A stretch of 64,000 nt of DNA from Liriodendron chinense (Eukaryota; Streptophyta; Magnoliopsida; Magnoliales; Magnoliaceae): NCBI GenBank assembly GCA_003013855.2, contig PVNU02000998.1, positions 1,674,001 to 1,738,000 on the forward strand, given 5' to 3'. The notes under the pieces were generated by a model, which worked only from the letters and a program-made list of their open reading frames with translations, made no database searches and was not told the DNA's origin. Made by a program: the position numbers and the translations under genes. Below are positions 31,520-43,657 of this stretch, one piece after another. Position 1 is the stretch's first letter, and each line of letters opens with the position of its first letter.

Positions 31520-32660
31520 ATACCGCAATTCATTTTAAATAAATTTGTTTCTTTAATAAGTTTTTTAAAAAATTGGCTTTTTAGAAAAAAAGTTGACAAG
31601 TTTAATAAAAATTAACAATATTTAAGAAAAAAATGGGATTTGGAAAAATAATATTCTAAATTTAAAAAAGAACTAGAATTTTGAAAGAAATTGACATTTT
31701 GAAATAAATTGAGACGTTTGAATGAAGTGTATAATTTTGAAATAATGTAGACTTTGAGAAAGATTGTGGTTTTGCATTTTGAAAGATATTGACATATTTT
31801 GATAAAAAAAATTAGATTTTCAAAAAATTGGCATTTTGAAAACGAACATCGGAAAGTTTAAAAAATTGTGATTTTGAAAAAATGTTGAGTTAATCTTGAA
31901 TAAAATTTATAAGTTTGAAAAAAAAATGTAATAAAATTAATAATGTTTAAGAAAAATTGAAATGTAGAAAAATCAAAATTTTGAAAATAATTAGGATTAA
32001 AAAAGAACAAAAAATCTGAAAGAATTTTGACATAAATTAGGATTTAAAAGGATTTAAAAAAAGTTGGCATTTTGACATAAATCAAGAATTTTGAATAAAA
32101 TTTATCGGTTTGAAAAAATAGATTTTCAAAAAAGAAATTGTGATTTTTAAAAAGAAATTTAGATTTTGTATTTTGTAAAAAAATTGAAAAATTTGATAGA
32201 AAATGAAATGTTGAAAAAACAATTGACATTTTGAAAACAAGTGTTTATGTATTGAATTGCGATTTTGAGAAAAAATTAAGAAGTTTTGAAAAAAAAATTG
32301 TAATAAAATTAATAATGTTTAAGAAAAATTAAGATTTAAAATAACGAGATTTTGAAAAGAAATTCAGGATTTACAAAGAACCAAAAAGAAATTGTCATTC
32401 TTAAAAAAATGAAGATTTTGAAAAAAAACTGCAAAGATAGAATAAAATTTTTAAGTGTGAAAAAAAATTGCAATTTTTAAAAATAAAATAGGATTTTGTA
32501 TTTTGAAATTTTTTGAGAAATTTGATAAAAAAAATTTGACATTTTGAATTATGAAAGTTGACAAGTTTATTAAAAAATGTGATTTTGAAAAATAAAATTG
32601 TATTGTTTAAAAAAAAATTAACAATTTTAGGACATTAGGACATAATACCAAAATTGATGT
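31520..32660. repeat. AT-rich quasi-repeat block
   Basis: More than 1 kb made of variants of a TTTTGAAAAAAATTG-like word with very few G or C residues outside TTG/GAAA steps. There is no strict period. It behaves like a degenerate low-complexity array inside the CACTA element. Confidence 0.75.
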
Positions 32661-32734
32661 TTTGAGAAATCTAAACTGGTCCATCCACTTTGTGAGATAA
32701 TTTTAGTATATTATACAAAAAAAGGTGAGAACTC

Positions 32735-33210
32735 GGATCCTGGTGGGTGGGAACCCTGACCGTGGGGCCACTCTGATGAATGTGACTACATCCACGCCGT
32801 ACATCCATATTGAAAGTTCATTTTAGGGCGTGTTCCAAAAAAATGAAGCAATTCCAAGTCCCAGATGGAACATAGTAGAGGAAACAGTGCTGATTGACTA
32901 TTAAAGACTTCCTGTGGGGCCACAAAAGCTTTGGATCAAGATGATATTTTTGTGGTCTATTCATCTAGGTGTTTGTGACCTTACAAACAGGTTGGATGGA
33001 AAATAATGGCAAATAAACATTCCAGTGAAATCCATGAAGTTTTCAGGGTGGAGAGATTCAATTCACGACTGTTTCTATGGTGTGGTCCACCTAATATTTG
33101 ACTCAGCTTCATTTTTGGTATCATACCCTAAAATGATATTTCAAAATGGTTGGATGGTGTGGATTTAAGACACATACATCACTATAAGCCCCACAATCAA
33201 GGTGTGGACC
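32735..33210. mobile_element. Mutator-like MITE relative nested in CACTA, copy 1
   Basis: Left arm ggtgggaaccctgaccgtggggcc, then ccacgccgtacatccat. The right arm is the inverse (ggttggatggtgtggat, then acatacatcactataagccccac). Internal blocks (cacaaaagctttggatcaag and inverse) follow the family order. No target duplication was resolved. Confidence 0.65.
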
Positions 33211-33251
33211 CCACAGAGTTTACTCAATACGCAAGCCTTTTTATCCAGGCG

Positions 33252-33765
33252 TGGTTTGGGTGGATCCCTGTATCCACTAAGGTTGGTGGATCCCCAATTG
33301 TGGGGCCACTTTGATGTATGTACCTTACATCTACACCGTCCATGCATTTTGAAAGCTCATTTTAGGGCATTACCCAAAAAATGAGGAAGATCCAAATCTT
33401 AGGTTGACCATACCACATGAAATAGTAGCAATTGAATCCTCACCATCAAAAAATTCATGGGGACCACTGGAATGTTTATTTTCCATCCAATTTGTTGAAA
33501 AGGTCACAAAGACCTGGATGAAGATACCAAACAAATATCAGCTTGACCCAAACCTTTTGTGACCCACTATAAGCTTTTAATGGTTAAGTACCATTGTTTA
33601 TTGTATTATGGTCCACCTGAGATTTGGATATACTTCATTTTTTTAATCATGCTCTAAAATGTGTTTTCAAAATGAAGTGGACGGCGTGGATGTAACACAC
33701 ACACACATCACACAGTGGACGGCACAGTAATGGATCCACCCACCTCTGTGGATACGGGTTCAGCG
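33252..33765. mobile_element. Mutator-like MITE relative nested in CACTA, copy 2
   Basis: The left arm has CCTGTATCCACTAAGGTTGG then GGATCCCCAATTGTGGGG. The right arm has the inverse GGATCCACCCACCTCTGTGG and GGATACGGG. The interior follows the family order. Confidence 0.65.
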
Positions 33766-33786
33766 AAGCCGCGCCCCTTCCAAAGG

Positions 33787-34315
33787 GGGCGCGGATTTCC
33801 TGCGAAAGCCTTGCACAGGAAGTTCCTGCACTGGGAACCAAGGTGGGGCCCACAGTGATGTTTTTCAATAAATCCACCTCGTCTATCGGTTTTGGGAGCT
33901 CATTTTAGTACATGAAAACAAAAATGAAACAGTCCCAAGACTCAAGTGGGCCTCATTAAAGGAAAAGGTGGGTAGGTAAATTAGTACCATTGAAACCTCC
34001 CTGGGGTCCACAGTGATGTTTATATGACATCCATACCGTTCATAACGTCACTACTACTGGGATGAACAGGAAACACAAATATTATCCTGATTCGAAACAC
34101 CTGTGGCTCCACAGATATTTCAACTGTGGACGTTCAATCCTCACGTTTTCAGCCCACTTGAGTCTTGGATCGGGTTCATTTTTGTTCTCATGTCCTAAAA
34201 TGAGCTCCCAAAATGGATGGACGGGGTGGATTTATCAAAATAATCACTGTGGGCCCCACCTTGGTTCCCAGCGCAGGAACTTCCTGCGCAAGGCTTTCGC
34301 TGGAAATCCGCGCCC
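33787..34315. mobile_element. Mutator-like MITE with perfect 9-bp target duplication, nested in CACTA
   Basis: Terminal inverted repeats begin GGGCGCGGATTTCC and end GGAAATCCGCGCCC, and they extend inward with few mismatches past the GGTGGGGCCCACAGTGATG block. The 9-bp duplication TTCCAAAGG at 33778-33786 and 34316-34324 is perfect. It is 529 bp long and has no transposase. Confidence 0.9.
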
Positions 34316-34339
34316 TTCCAAAGGGGGGGCGAATTAGGT

Positions 34340-35460
34340 GTTACCCGGGGACGACACCGTGGGTGTTACCCCTACCGGCCCACATGGATAGTATTTTGTA
34401 TATCCACGCCGTCCATCCGCTTCTTCGGCCCATTTTGTTGTATTTGCTTATCTAGACTCAATCAGGACTTTTACAGACTTCATTTGATGCTTGATTTATG
34501 GCCTTCACTGCAACTTGTAGGCTAGGAGATTGATGAAATAGTAAGTGGAACTTCTGCTTTATATTGTTTAATATAATTGCTTGTTGACGCGGGCTCCACC
34601 AAGATGTGTTGATGACATCCATTTCAACCATCATGCATGCTCTCTTGTTTGGCATGGACCCAAAAATCAGGCCAATCCATGACTCAGGGGAACCACCATT
34701 AGCAAAAGCAGTCTCTTGGGTATATACCCAACTTAAAACATGCTCCATTGTCTTTGCATGAAAATAATTTAAAAGAAATTGAAGGTGGAGTTGTCTTAGA
34801 AAGCCTGGTAATTTTAGAGTCCTACACCATACCTATGGGATCTCTGTCTAACCATTCAATAATTAGCCTAAGCAAGGTACTAGATTTTAGTACCTTGCTT
34901 TAGATATCCTTAGGTATACGTAAAATTTACAAACAATTTTTAACTGACAGAAGCAAATTCATCCTTTCTAAATATATCCAAATGCAAAGATTTTATCAAA
35001 ATGGAGAAACATACAATAGCATGCATCATGGCTCAGTTTTGTTTCTTGCAAAATTGGCGTTTCTTTAGGTCTGTTTGGCTCGATTTTTGAAATCTTGTGC
35101 ATTTTCTGAAGGTTTTGGATCTATTGCTGGTTTCAATCAACCATTTATGTTAGCTTTTGCCATTGATTTGCTCATTTTCGGTTCTTTTATTGAAATTGCT
35201 GTAAGTAGAATCAGTTTGATTGGATTGATTTGATATTTTTCTTCAGCTTGCATTGATCAGTGGAATTTAGCAGTGAGTGATCGGATTTTATTGAGATTTT
35301 GAGTGTTTTTTTCTTTTCTTTTTAATGTTTTGATTTGTTTCATGGGGTTGTTGACCTTAGAACTGATTGAGCTAACACTAACACTAACACATTAGTTGTT
35401 TATGTTTGCATTTTAGGCCCATACTGACAGAAGCAGAGACCACACAATCCTTGATTCGGG
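34340..35460. other. CACTA interior without recognised gene
   Basis: The first 100 bp look like one arm of another Mutator-like MITE (ccacgccgtccatccgctt). The rest is unassigned single-copy-looking sequence with short open frames. Confidence 0.45.
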
Positions 35461-35474
35461 TTACTGGCAAAAGC

Positions 35475-35860
35475 TAACGTGGGCCCATAGAAGTTTTGGA
35501 TCAGGAATGGATGGTATTTAAGGATCACCGTGGGCCTCAGGAAATTTTCAATGGTTGGTATTTCCATTCCTATTGTTTTCTATGGTGTGGCTTACTCGAA
35601 TTTTGGATCTCCCAAAAATGATGGAAGGATCGGATGTTAGGTGGACATCATGGTGGTCCTCACAGAGTTTTCGGCTGCACAGCCATGTGACAAGGATTGA
35701 TAGGATGGATCTCACCTTGTAACCCGGTGTTAGGATCTGTGGCACCCACCATGACATTTATGTTAGGATTTGAGCCTAAACACGATGGAGATCCTAAACT
35801 CAAGTTGGCCACACTTCACAAAACAGTGGGGATAGAAATGCCGACCATTGAAACCTTCTA
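35475..35860. mobile_element. Mutator-like MITE relative nested in CACTA, copy 4 (decayed)
   Basis: Family phrases such as gcccatagaagttttggatcagg, tctatggtgtggcttactcgaattttgg and ggacatcatggtggtcctcac are present. The ends are unclear. Confidence 0.5.
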
Positions 35861-36539
35861 TGCAAGCATTTGTTGCTATTTTACTAATTGTTTGCTTCAT
35901 GTGCTGAAACTGTAGGATCTGATGCAAGTTCCACCAGTTTACATCATTGCTATCATAATACCAGCTGTACGGCCTTTTGTTTTTCAATCACAGCATAGCT
36001 TCACAGCTGCCTCAACCGGAGGTAGTTCAATATGAAAAACTCGCCTGCTTATCATTATGACATTTTATTTCTTGGGTTCATGGTATATGTCTGGTTTTGA
36101 ATATCGCCAATTCATTTATGTAAACTCCATCCTTGTCGTTATTTTATCAATAGCTTAATTAGTTCTTTCAAAATCATGATTTCAGGTTCAGCTTTGCGGT
36201 TTGCTTGGAATTCCTCATTATAATGGGGTCGTCCCACAATTTTCCCATGCACACTAAAAGCCTTGCTGTTTTAGAAAGACAGCTTAACTAGAGGGTTTCA
36301 AAAGATTTTGTTGCTGCATTGTTGATTGGAAGACTAATATAGTTTCTTGCTGAAGTAATCAGATATTTAAGATGTCCGTAGCTAGTTTGCAAGATGTAAG
36401 AAATTCAATATGCAATAAATGATGGATGTATGAATTAGAAATGGTTAGTTTAGTTTATGTATTAAATTGGTTTGTACTGCTTCGATGATATCAGGTGTAA
36501 GAAATTCAAAATGCAACAAATGGGTGTTGTTCTTTTTTT

Positions 36540-36850
36540 AAACATTAACGACGGACCAGATTCGTCGACGATGTTATAAGGAAACTGACAGATCCTAGTA
36601 TTATCGACAGATTTGGTCCGTCGTTCTTTTTACAATGACGAATAGAATCCGTTGCTGGAACGATGATATTTTGGAGTTACGACGAACATGGTCCGTCGTT
36701 TATTTAACGACGGACTATATCCGTCGTAATTTACCGACGGATTCAGTTCGTCGTTTATGATTAACGACTTGCAAAAGAACGTGTGACCATGCGACGGACG
36801 AAGTCCGTCGTTAATGTTGATTAACGACGAACTTGGTCCGTCGTTTTTTT
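36540..36850. repeat. CACTA right subterminal repeats
   Basis: Repeated AACGACGGA / GTCCGTCGTT words mirror those at the left end, up to the TTTTGGCGTAGTG terminus. Confidence 0.85.
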
Positions 36851-36871
36851 TGCAATTTTGGCGTAGTGACT

Positions 36872-37677
36872 TCCAGTTATTTTTATTGTGATCCTTGGGT
36901 CTTCAAGGGGTTCTTGAATCATTGGAACTCCATTACTAACTCCTTTCATCTTCCCTGCAGAGAAATGAACATTACCCTATGGAATATGGTTCAGATTGCA
37001 GAGCTTTCGGTTCGGGGACGGATATATGATGAATGGGTTCCCTATGATATTGAGTTATCATGAAGAAGGAAAAGTACAGGCGAAGGTTTCTTTTCTGAGG
37101 CCCATTACGAACTATTTGCCAAGCTTCTGCAGTTTATGGGCATCAAGGATAAGCTAACTCTAAAGGATTGGCTAGTTTATTTTAGCCATGGGTTGGAGTA
37201 AGTTTCATGACTTGCATTAATCTTTTCTGTTTTATTCTATCTTTTCTTCTATTGACATTTTTACCCCTTTCAGCCTGGACTACGCAATGTATGATGAAGA
37301 CCGTGATGATGGAGCGTATCTAAAGGTTAAGCTGCAGGAGAGGTTTCCTGAGCCAAATGAGTTATCTCCTACATGCAAACTTGTTGGTTTCTTGGCATAT
37401 TGGCTGAGTTTAGTTGCCTTGCCCAGCTCCAAACAGGCGGATAGTGTGAGAATCTCTTGTTTTGTTGTGGCGGGAGGTCTGGCTAATGGTCGACGTTACG
37501 CCCTGGCTCCGGTGGTTTTGTGTTCCATATACAAAGCCTTTGGATACATTATTAGTAATAAAGAGCGAGCATCATACAAGATGACTTTTGCTTACTATGG
37601 TTGGCATTATTTTGCCGGTTGGCTAAGTGTCTACTTCCCGGTGTTACTTCCCGGTGCCTAATATCTTCTCTTCCAGG
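36872..37677 (+). pseudogene. PMD protein gene, central domain exons
   Basis: The reading frame continues exactly from 31137 across the CACTA insertion: codon ACT ends the left part and TCC starts here. The text FHLPCREMNITLWNMVQIAELSVRGRIYD matches the PMD core layout (xEMxxTLxDxxxLxxLxxxG). A GTAAGT...TTTCAG intron lies at 37198-37273. The next exon has LVGFLAYWLSLVALP and ANGRRYALAPVVLCSIYKAF, also characteristic of the domain. The motif set is that of the aminotransferase-like plant mobile domain. A stop at 37061-37063 precedes the intron, so it is a pseudogene, or the intron model needs adjusting. Confidence 0.75.
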
Positions 37678-39428
37678 TGTACGAAAGATCGAGACTTCTC
37701 TAAATGTAATAGTCGACCATGAGAAACCCGAACATACACTTGAAGGCTGGGTAGCTTATGGTCAGAAAACGTAATGCTAGAGGATTCGGATCTCCCCGTA
37801 ACGACTACAAGATCGAATGCTGATGATGAAATTAATGATGATAACAATGATGATGAAGATGGTGATGGTGAGTCTGCTTCAAGGGTCGTTGCATGATACT
37901 GGCATAAGGACCGCTTCGACTAATACTCCGGGTAGTAATGAGAAAAGTTGGCTAAGTTAAGGTGGTTTACCTCATCAATTAGTTCCTGAAGACAGTGAGG
38001 ATGAAATGCAAGTGAGGCGGACAGTACCTCGAGTGAAAACTGCTCATCGTTGCTTGATTGCTGATGGTGGTAAAAACATCAATGAGATGTGCAAATTGTA
38101 TGATGCTGAGAGACTGCAGGAATAACTTTCCAGAGATGCAGGCAATTCCCCTGCTAATAACGCGGGCGAAATAAAGGAAGAAGGGGAGATGAGATCTGAG
38201 CGGAGATTGCCTCACAGGGGAAGTTAATGATGATGAACCTATATATGACAACCCTATTCCTAAAGCAGATACTGAAGTTATCCCCATGGATCTTGACGGT
38301 GGGGTGCAAACTGAAGACCTCCTCTTTCAAACCCCGCTGAGACTGAAATTACGACCGCTCCTGGCCCTGTTCTTGAGAGAAGAACCGATATTGCCACAGA
38401 GGGGGTGATACCTCCCTTGAACCTTCCGCATAATGAAGATATTAGGGTTGAGGAGGCTGGTTTGCCCTCTCAGGAGGCTGTGGTTTCTGATATTGATAGC
38501 GTATCCGAGCCCGTTACAAAAGCATCCCCTACTACTGAACCAGTTCAAGCTGTTACTGCACCTGAGATTGTTATACTCTCTTCTCCTGAACTGGCTGGAC
38601 CAGCAACAGAGATTGTAACTGAATGTGCTCCAATGTCATCAATGCCCATTGCTTCAACATATGCAGCGGTCGATGACGCTCTTGAAGCCATTGGTACCTT
38701 ACTTGTCTTTATTATTTTTTATTTTTTTTCTTTTCTTCTTTCTGTAGCTTTCATATGTTAATGTCTATCTTTTGTTCTGTCAGCGACTGCTACTGTCAGC
38801 ACTTCTATGCCTATTATCTTGCCTGAGGTAGTCGTTTCTTCGCTCCAAGGGATCGTAATAATCAAGGCTAGAGTTCTGAAGACGCTTCTATTATCCGTTG
38901 TTGAAGCCTTGAGGAATTTAGAGGAAGAGTGATTACTTGACGAGGGGGTGAAGGACTTAGGGGTGCATGTTGAGTGGCTTGGCATAGATGCCTCGATACT
39001 GAGTCAGTACGTAGCTCTATTCAAAGAAGAGGTTGCATGGGTTAAGGAAGCTAAGCAACTTAAAGCTGATCCTTCTGTCGATACCAAGCATGATCAGCTA
39101 CAGGCCCTCCTTCCACGTTTTGAATAAGGGAGAGCATAGATGGCTATAACTAATTCAGAGTGGCAGAGGACCAACACTGAGCGTGAAGAAGCTGTGACTC
39201 GTATTACAACACTAGATGAAGAAATCAATCGTCTCCAAGCCGAACGTTCATTTATTCACCTCCAGGTGATACGATTTGACAGTCAGGAGTCTCGTTTGCG
39301 CGCAACGGTCGAGCAACAGAAAGTTGAATGTGACACCATGGAGGCTCAAGTAACGGCGTTGTAACAATCACTCCAGGATGTCCCAGACCCTGTCCAGGTT
39401 TTGGCAGAGGCAGAGAGGACGAAGAAGG
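37678..39428 (+). pseudogene. PMD protein gene, C-terminal region, decayed
   Basis: Fragments in several frames include KPEHTLEGWVAYGQKT (about 37718-37768), acidic D/E-rich and proline/serine/threonine-rich stretches (open 38405-38690), and a probable intron of about 38691-38783 ending TTTGTTCTGTCAG. A coiled-coil-like segment follows at 39140-39364 (EREEAVTRITTLDEEINRLQ). A TAA at 39362-39364 interrupts it, then the frame continues to AERTKK where the Athila-like element is inserted. C-terminal coiled coils are common in PMD proteins encoded by retroelements. Confidence 0.6.
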
Positions 39429-40720
39429 TGTTCGCTCGCCTCAAGTGCAAGTCTGCGATGTAGTAATAATTCTCGGTAAGACCGAGGTCGATCTACAGGG
39501 AGTTGGATAAATAGTTCTAAACTATTCCAGTAACTTGTAATGGAACAATTAGGAATTTCAATTATGAAAACTAAGACTAAATAACAACTTAATACAGTAA
39601 ATCTGATTAATATGAGAGGGAAAACTAAGGCTTTAAGGATCCACTCATAGCAATTTCATGTTAATCCATTCAATCCAATCATAAAACACAACTAGATTCA
39701 AAGTTCTATCTGTCTTCAAGTTGGAAGATAAAGCAATGAAACACATACAATCCACTCAAGTCTGGAAATTCAGAATTCTAGTTTTAATAAAGCACATAGA
39801 CTTTGAACTTGTAGCCTTCAGAGTAACAGCCATGCCAAGAGACTATGGCATTCTCAAGGGTTACTACGATTCAAATCTAATCAAACCTAACATGGCAATC
39901 TCAGGGAATTGAAAGGAATTCATGTCCTAAGTACATGAACTCTCATAAAATGTCTAAAAAGACCAACTTTATTCAAACTAATATTCAAATATCCAACTTG
40001 AAGTAAAATAAACTTGAATTAAACAAATTAAACATGAGAATTAGCTACAAGGTTCACCTCTCAGCCCTAGCTGGGAGGTTCTAGCCGAGCATTGTCATAC
40101 TTGCAACTAAAATTGAAAGAAAAAAACAGGTAAACTAGAAAAATCGGAGTTGCAGACGCTTCATGAAGCTTTCCTTCACCTTCTACGACTTTCATTCTCT
40201 TATAGAATGCCTTTAGATCGAATTAGAGGAGTCCTTTTATAGCCTTCAGGCCTCAACATCGCAAAATATTCAGAATTTACGTAAACTTATGTACTTGTGC
40301 AGAGAAAATCGGAGCAGAAATAGAAACTTCTGGATTTTTGTGCACAGGTGATTGATCGACCAGGGTGGTCGATTGATCGCTTGTGATGGGCGATGGATCG
40401 CAAGTGGCTGGACGATTGATTTCTCGGTCCAAAAACTGTTCAGAGACTTTAGCAAAAAATCCTGATTTTTTATGGCTTGGGCGATTGATCACCTGGGTTA
40501 AGCAATCAATCGGTGGGACCTCTTTTTATCTAGTAACCTGTTTGGAAATTCCTCCTCTTGAGCGATCAATCGGTTTGGGAAAATGATCAATCGTTGGTTC
40601 AAATTTCAGTCCAACAGCATATACAGAGTGGCCGATCAATCGGCCAGGCTAATGGATCAATTGACAACCCTGGCGATCAATCGGTCAGGCGAACCAATCA
40701 ATCGGCCAGGGTGAATCTTC
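39429..40720 (-). repeat. 3' LTR of element B, truncated
   Basis: Matches 45351-46650 and stops after GTGAATCTTC, then runs directly into internal sequence. About 204 bp of U3 are missing. It holds a CGATTGATCG/CGATCAATCG cluster at about 40345-40700. Confidence 0.85.
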
Positions 40721-41013
40721 GAGGTGTATACGGTGAGTGCAAACCGAAGAGTTTATCCCCTTGAGGTCCACTATTGGCCAACCTATGGTTCCCCTATGTT
40801 CTTTGAGTAGCTCAATCAACTTGAGCTCTTAGTCTTTTCCTAGGTGAGAGGCAATGGCAACCGGGAATGTTTCTTCTTGACCCAAATATACATATTTCAG
40901 CTCGGATGACAATGATTTAAGGTCAAGCTTTGGCAGTTTGATGTTAGACGGTAGAGGCCTTGATGTGGTTGGTGGCAATCTTTCAAAATGGAGCCTCCAC
41001 CGGCTAATACCAA

Positions 41014-41640
41014 CTACCGGTTCTCAATATTCAATGCTTGCACAATTTCACTAATAATGGGGTCTTTGGAATCCTCGAAATATGTCAAGCATGTCTCCAA
41101 GCTTTCTAGTGGTTCAAGTTGGAGGAGATCTACTTCTTCAAAAGATTCGAGCATGTTTACCTCGAAGAGCTCATCATCATCAACATCCCTATGCCTTTTG
41201 CCCAAGTGGAATAAATTCACTTCTAATGTCATGTTTCCAAAGGACAATTGCATTACCTCATTCCGACAATTTATTATTACATTTGAAGTAGCAAGGAAGG
41301 GGCGGCCTAAAATCACCGGTATTTGAGTGTTAATTAGCATCTAATACCGATTCTGTGTCCAAGACAATAAAATCTACCAGATAGTAGAATTTATCAACTT
41401 GGACCAAGACATCCTCAACAATCCCTCTCGGTACACGGATGGATCTATCAGCGAGTTGCAACGTGATTTTGGTAGGTTTTAATTCATCGAGACCCAATTG
41501 CTCATATACCGAACATGGGATTAAATTTACACTTGCCCCCCAAGTCTAACAACTCACGTTCAATCCGTAGTCACCAATGATGCATGAAATTGTGGGACTA
41601 CTGAGATCCTTGAATTTTGGGGGGGTCTTTTGAGTGAGAA
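41014..41640 (-). pseudogene. Element B protease region, frameshifted
   Basis: On the minus strand an aspartic protease active site of DLGAS type lies at about 41530-41545, broken by a frameshift in a CCCCCC run. It is followed by YEQLGLDELKPTKITLQLA-like text and, in the open part 41014-41340, by VILGRPFLATSNVIINCRN. This is the same layout as element D (61345 onward) and typical of Athila-group protease regions, which cleave Gag-Pol. Confidence 0.8.
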
Positions 41641-41776
41641 TGACACTCACTTGCTCATTCAAAAAGGCTTTTTATTGCACATTATATATGCGTTTAGTTG
41701 TGTATAGGTCCTTTAGAAACTTGGCATAAGAGGGGATTTGTTTAATTGCATCAAGCAATGGAATGTTTATCTTGAC

Positions 41777-42052
41777 TTATCTGAAAATCTTTAAAATATC
41801 ATGAGAGTTTGGGAGAGATTTTGGAGCAACCAATTTTGAAGGGAATGGTGTTACGGGCTTATAAACACGTTCCGTTTCTTGTGGGGCTGAGTTAGATCCG
41901 TCCTCATCCTTAGAATTTACCAGATCATCAGGCTTGTCGGCCTTCACCGGAATAAATTTGTCAATTTGTCTACCACTTTTAAGAGTGGTGATGGATTTGG
42001 CTTGCTCCACATGTTGGTTGGGGAGATTAGGGATGCTTACTTCATGTACTTG
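41777..42052 (-). pseudogene. Element B gag-protease linker
   Basis: The minus-strand frame gives HVEQAKSITTLKSGR, then ERVYKPVTPFPSKL. It aligns with HVEHVQAITTLRSGK and ERVYKPVAPFPQHL in element D. It is interrupted upstream by the solo LTR at 42053. Confidence 0.8.
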
Positions 42053-43652
42053 TGTTCGCTTCCCCAAGTGTAGGGCTGCGATGTAGTAATAATCTCGGTA
42101 AGACCGAGGTCGATCCACAGGGACTATGTAGGATCTCACAATTTCATCCACAAGTGTCTATTGAAGTCTACTAATCAGATTATTGTATAAAATTGATGTG
42201 AGTAACAAAAGCTGAATTAAATCGAGAGTAATTAATTATAAGAGAGTACTAGGGTTTCAAGGATCCACTTGTAGCAATCCTTGATGTTCAATCCGCTGTG
42301 GTTTCTTATTCTCTCAACTAGAATCGACATTCCTGTCCGTCCAGTCGGATGATAGAACTGTTAAACCAACAGTCTGTAATATGTACGTTCTATGCATAAG
42401 ATTCACTCAGTCTAGGCTGAGCTGAGCATGCTCAATTGCATAGGTCATTCCCCTTTCCTATAGGTCCAGTTCTCAATCATAACCATCCCCAAGTCCTCTC
42501 ACAAGACAAGGTTAGATTAGGGTTTGAACTAGATTCAAATCACCAGCACAGTCCTTACATATTCCAGAAAATCAACTAAAATAGAACTTTGGCCTGAAGT
42601 CCCTTTATGAAGAGCTTAGTACTAGAGCGTACTCCGATTCCTCGGATCATACAGGTCTATACCGTTACAAACAAATTAAGAAGTTAAGTAATTCATCCAA
42701 ACATCCATGAGTCATCACAAGACTAAGAAAAATTACTTAAAAACTTGTATAACTTCAAACCTTAGTTCATAATCATGAATTCCAAACTAAAACCACTTAA
42801 CTACGAATTAAAACATCTTGGATTCACTACAAGCTTCACCTCTTAGCCCTAGCTAAGAGGTTTAGCTGCTCATGATCCAAGGAAACATGAAACAACTACA
42901 AAAAGCATGAAAACAGCAAAGCAAACCAAAAGGAGTTGTGAAACTCCAATCTTCACTTCCACAGCCTCCAACCTCACTTGAGCCCTTCTAGCATACCCTA
43001 GGAACGATCCCTAGGTGTCCTCTTATAGTCTGGAGGCTCCACAACGTCGGAAGAATCGAAAATTTGCGTAACACTTACGCAGCGCAAAGAATTTCGGGAA
43101 GAAATTAGAAAGTTCTAACTCAGTACGCATGGCCGACCGGTCAAGACCGGTCGGCCTCAAGTGAAAACACTCCAGCAAGCATCTTCGACCGGTCATGACC
43201 GGTCGGGCCTATTCCTCCTTGGTCCAGCAAGCATGTCCGACCGGTCATGACCGGTCGGACGCCTTCAGCACTTTTTCAGCACCAATGACCGACCGGTCAT
43301 GACCGGTCGGTCCTCTTCAGTAATGCCCAACATACATGGCTAACCGGTCACTGACCGGTCTGGCTTCCTTGGCCGACCGGTCACGACCGGTCAGCTTCAT
43401 TTTCTTCTTATTTTCTTCTTTTCTTTCATCTGCTTTCTTCTCTGCTTTGGTTCTTTCTTTCTTTTCTTCTTTGGTCCTCAAACATTCTTCATTAGAATGA
43501 TCCTAAGTGAGCTCTTTATGTCTTCAATTGAGTAGAGTTCACCCTCAATCCTGTAGTCACAAAACATGCATTGAATTAGCTTACAAACCATACAAACCTT
43601 GCACAATGAGTGATGAATTGGGGTTAGAATATGCACAATTAAGAGCTCAACA
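42053..43652 (-). mobile_element. Solo LTR, family A copy 2, target duplication ACTTG
   Basis: Minus-strand ends TGTTGAGCTC and GAAGCGAACA, 1600 bp, with a perfect 5-bp duplication ACTTG at 42048-42052 and 43653-43657. It is nested inside element B between gag and protease. It carries six pairs of GACCGGTC-type palindromes at 43133-43400. Confidence 0.95.
43133..43400. repeat. GACCGGTC palindrome cluster
   Basis: Six pairs of 8-bp GACCGGTC palindromes (one or two degenerate). The two members of a pair are usually separated by two or three bases and flanked by CC and GG, so each pair is itself a larger dyad. Confidence 0.9.
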
Positions 43653-43657
43653 ACTTG

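Larger units (their letters stand above)
31138..36868. mobile_element. Complete non-autonomous CACTA transposon, target duplication ACT
   Basis: Starts CACTACGCCAAAA and ends TTTTGGCGTAGTG, with the 3-bp duplication ACT at 31135-31137 and 36869-36871. These are the defining features of CACTA elements. Subterminal regions (31155-31512 and 36540-36850) carry many ACGACGGA / TCCGTCGT repeats in both orientations. The 5731-bp interior has no transposase-like open frame. It consists of an AT-rich quasi-repeat block, several Mutator-like MITEs and unassigned sequence. It disrupts the PMD gene, and removing it plus one ACT restores the PMD reading frame. Confidence 0.94.
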
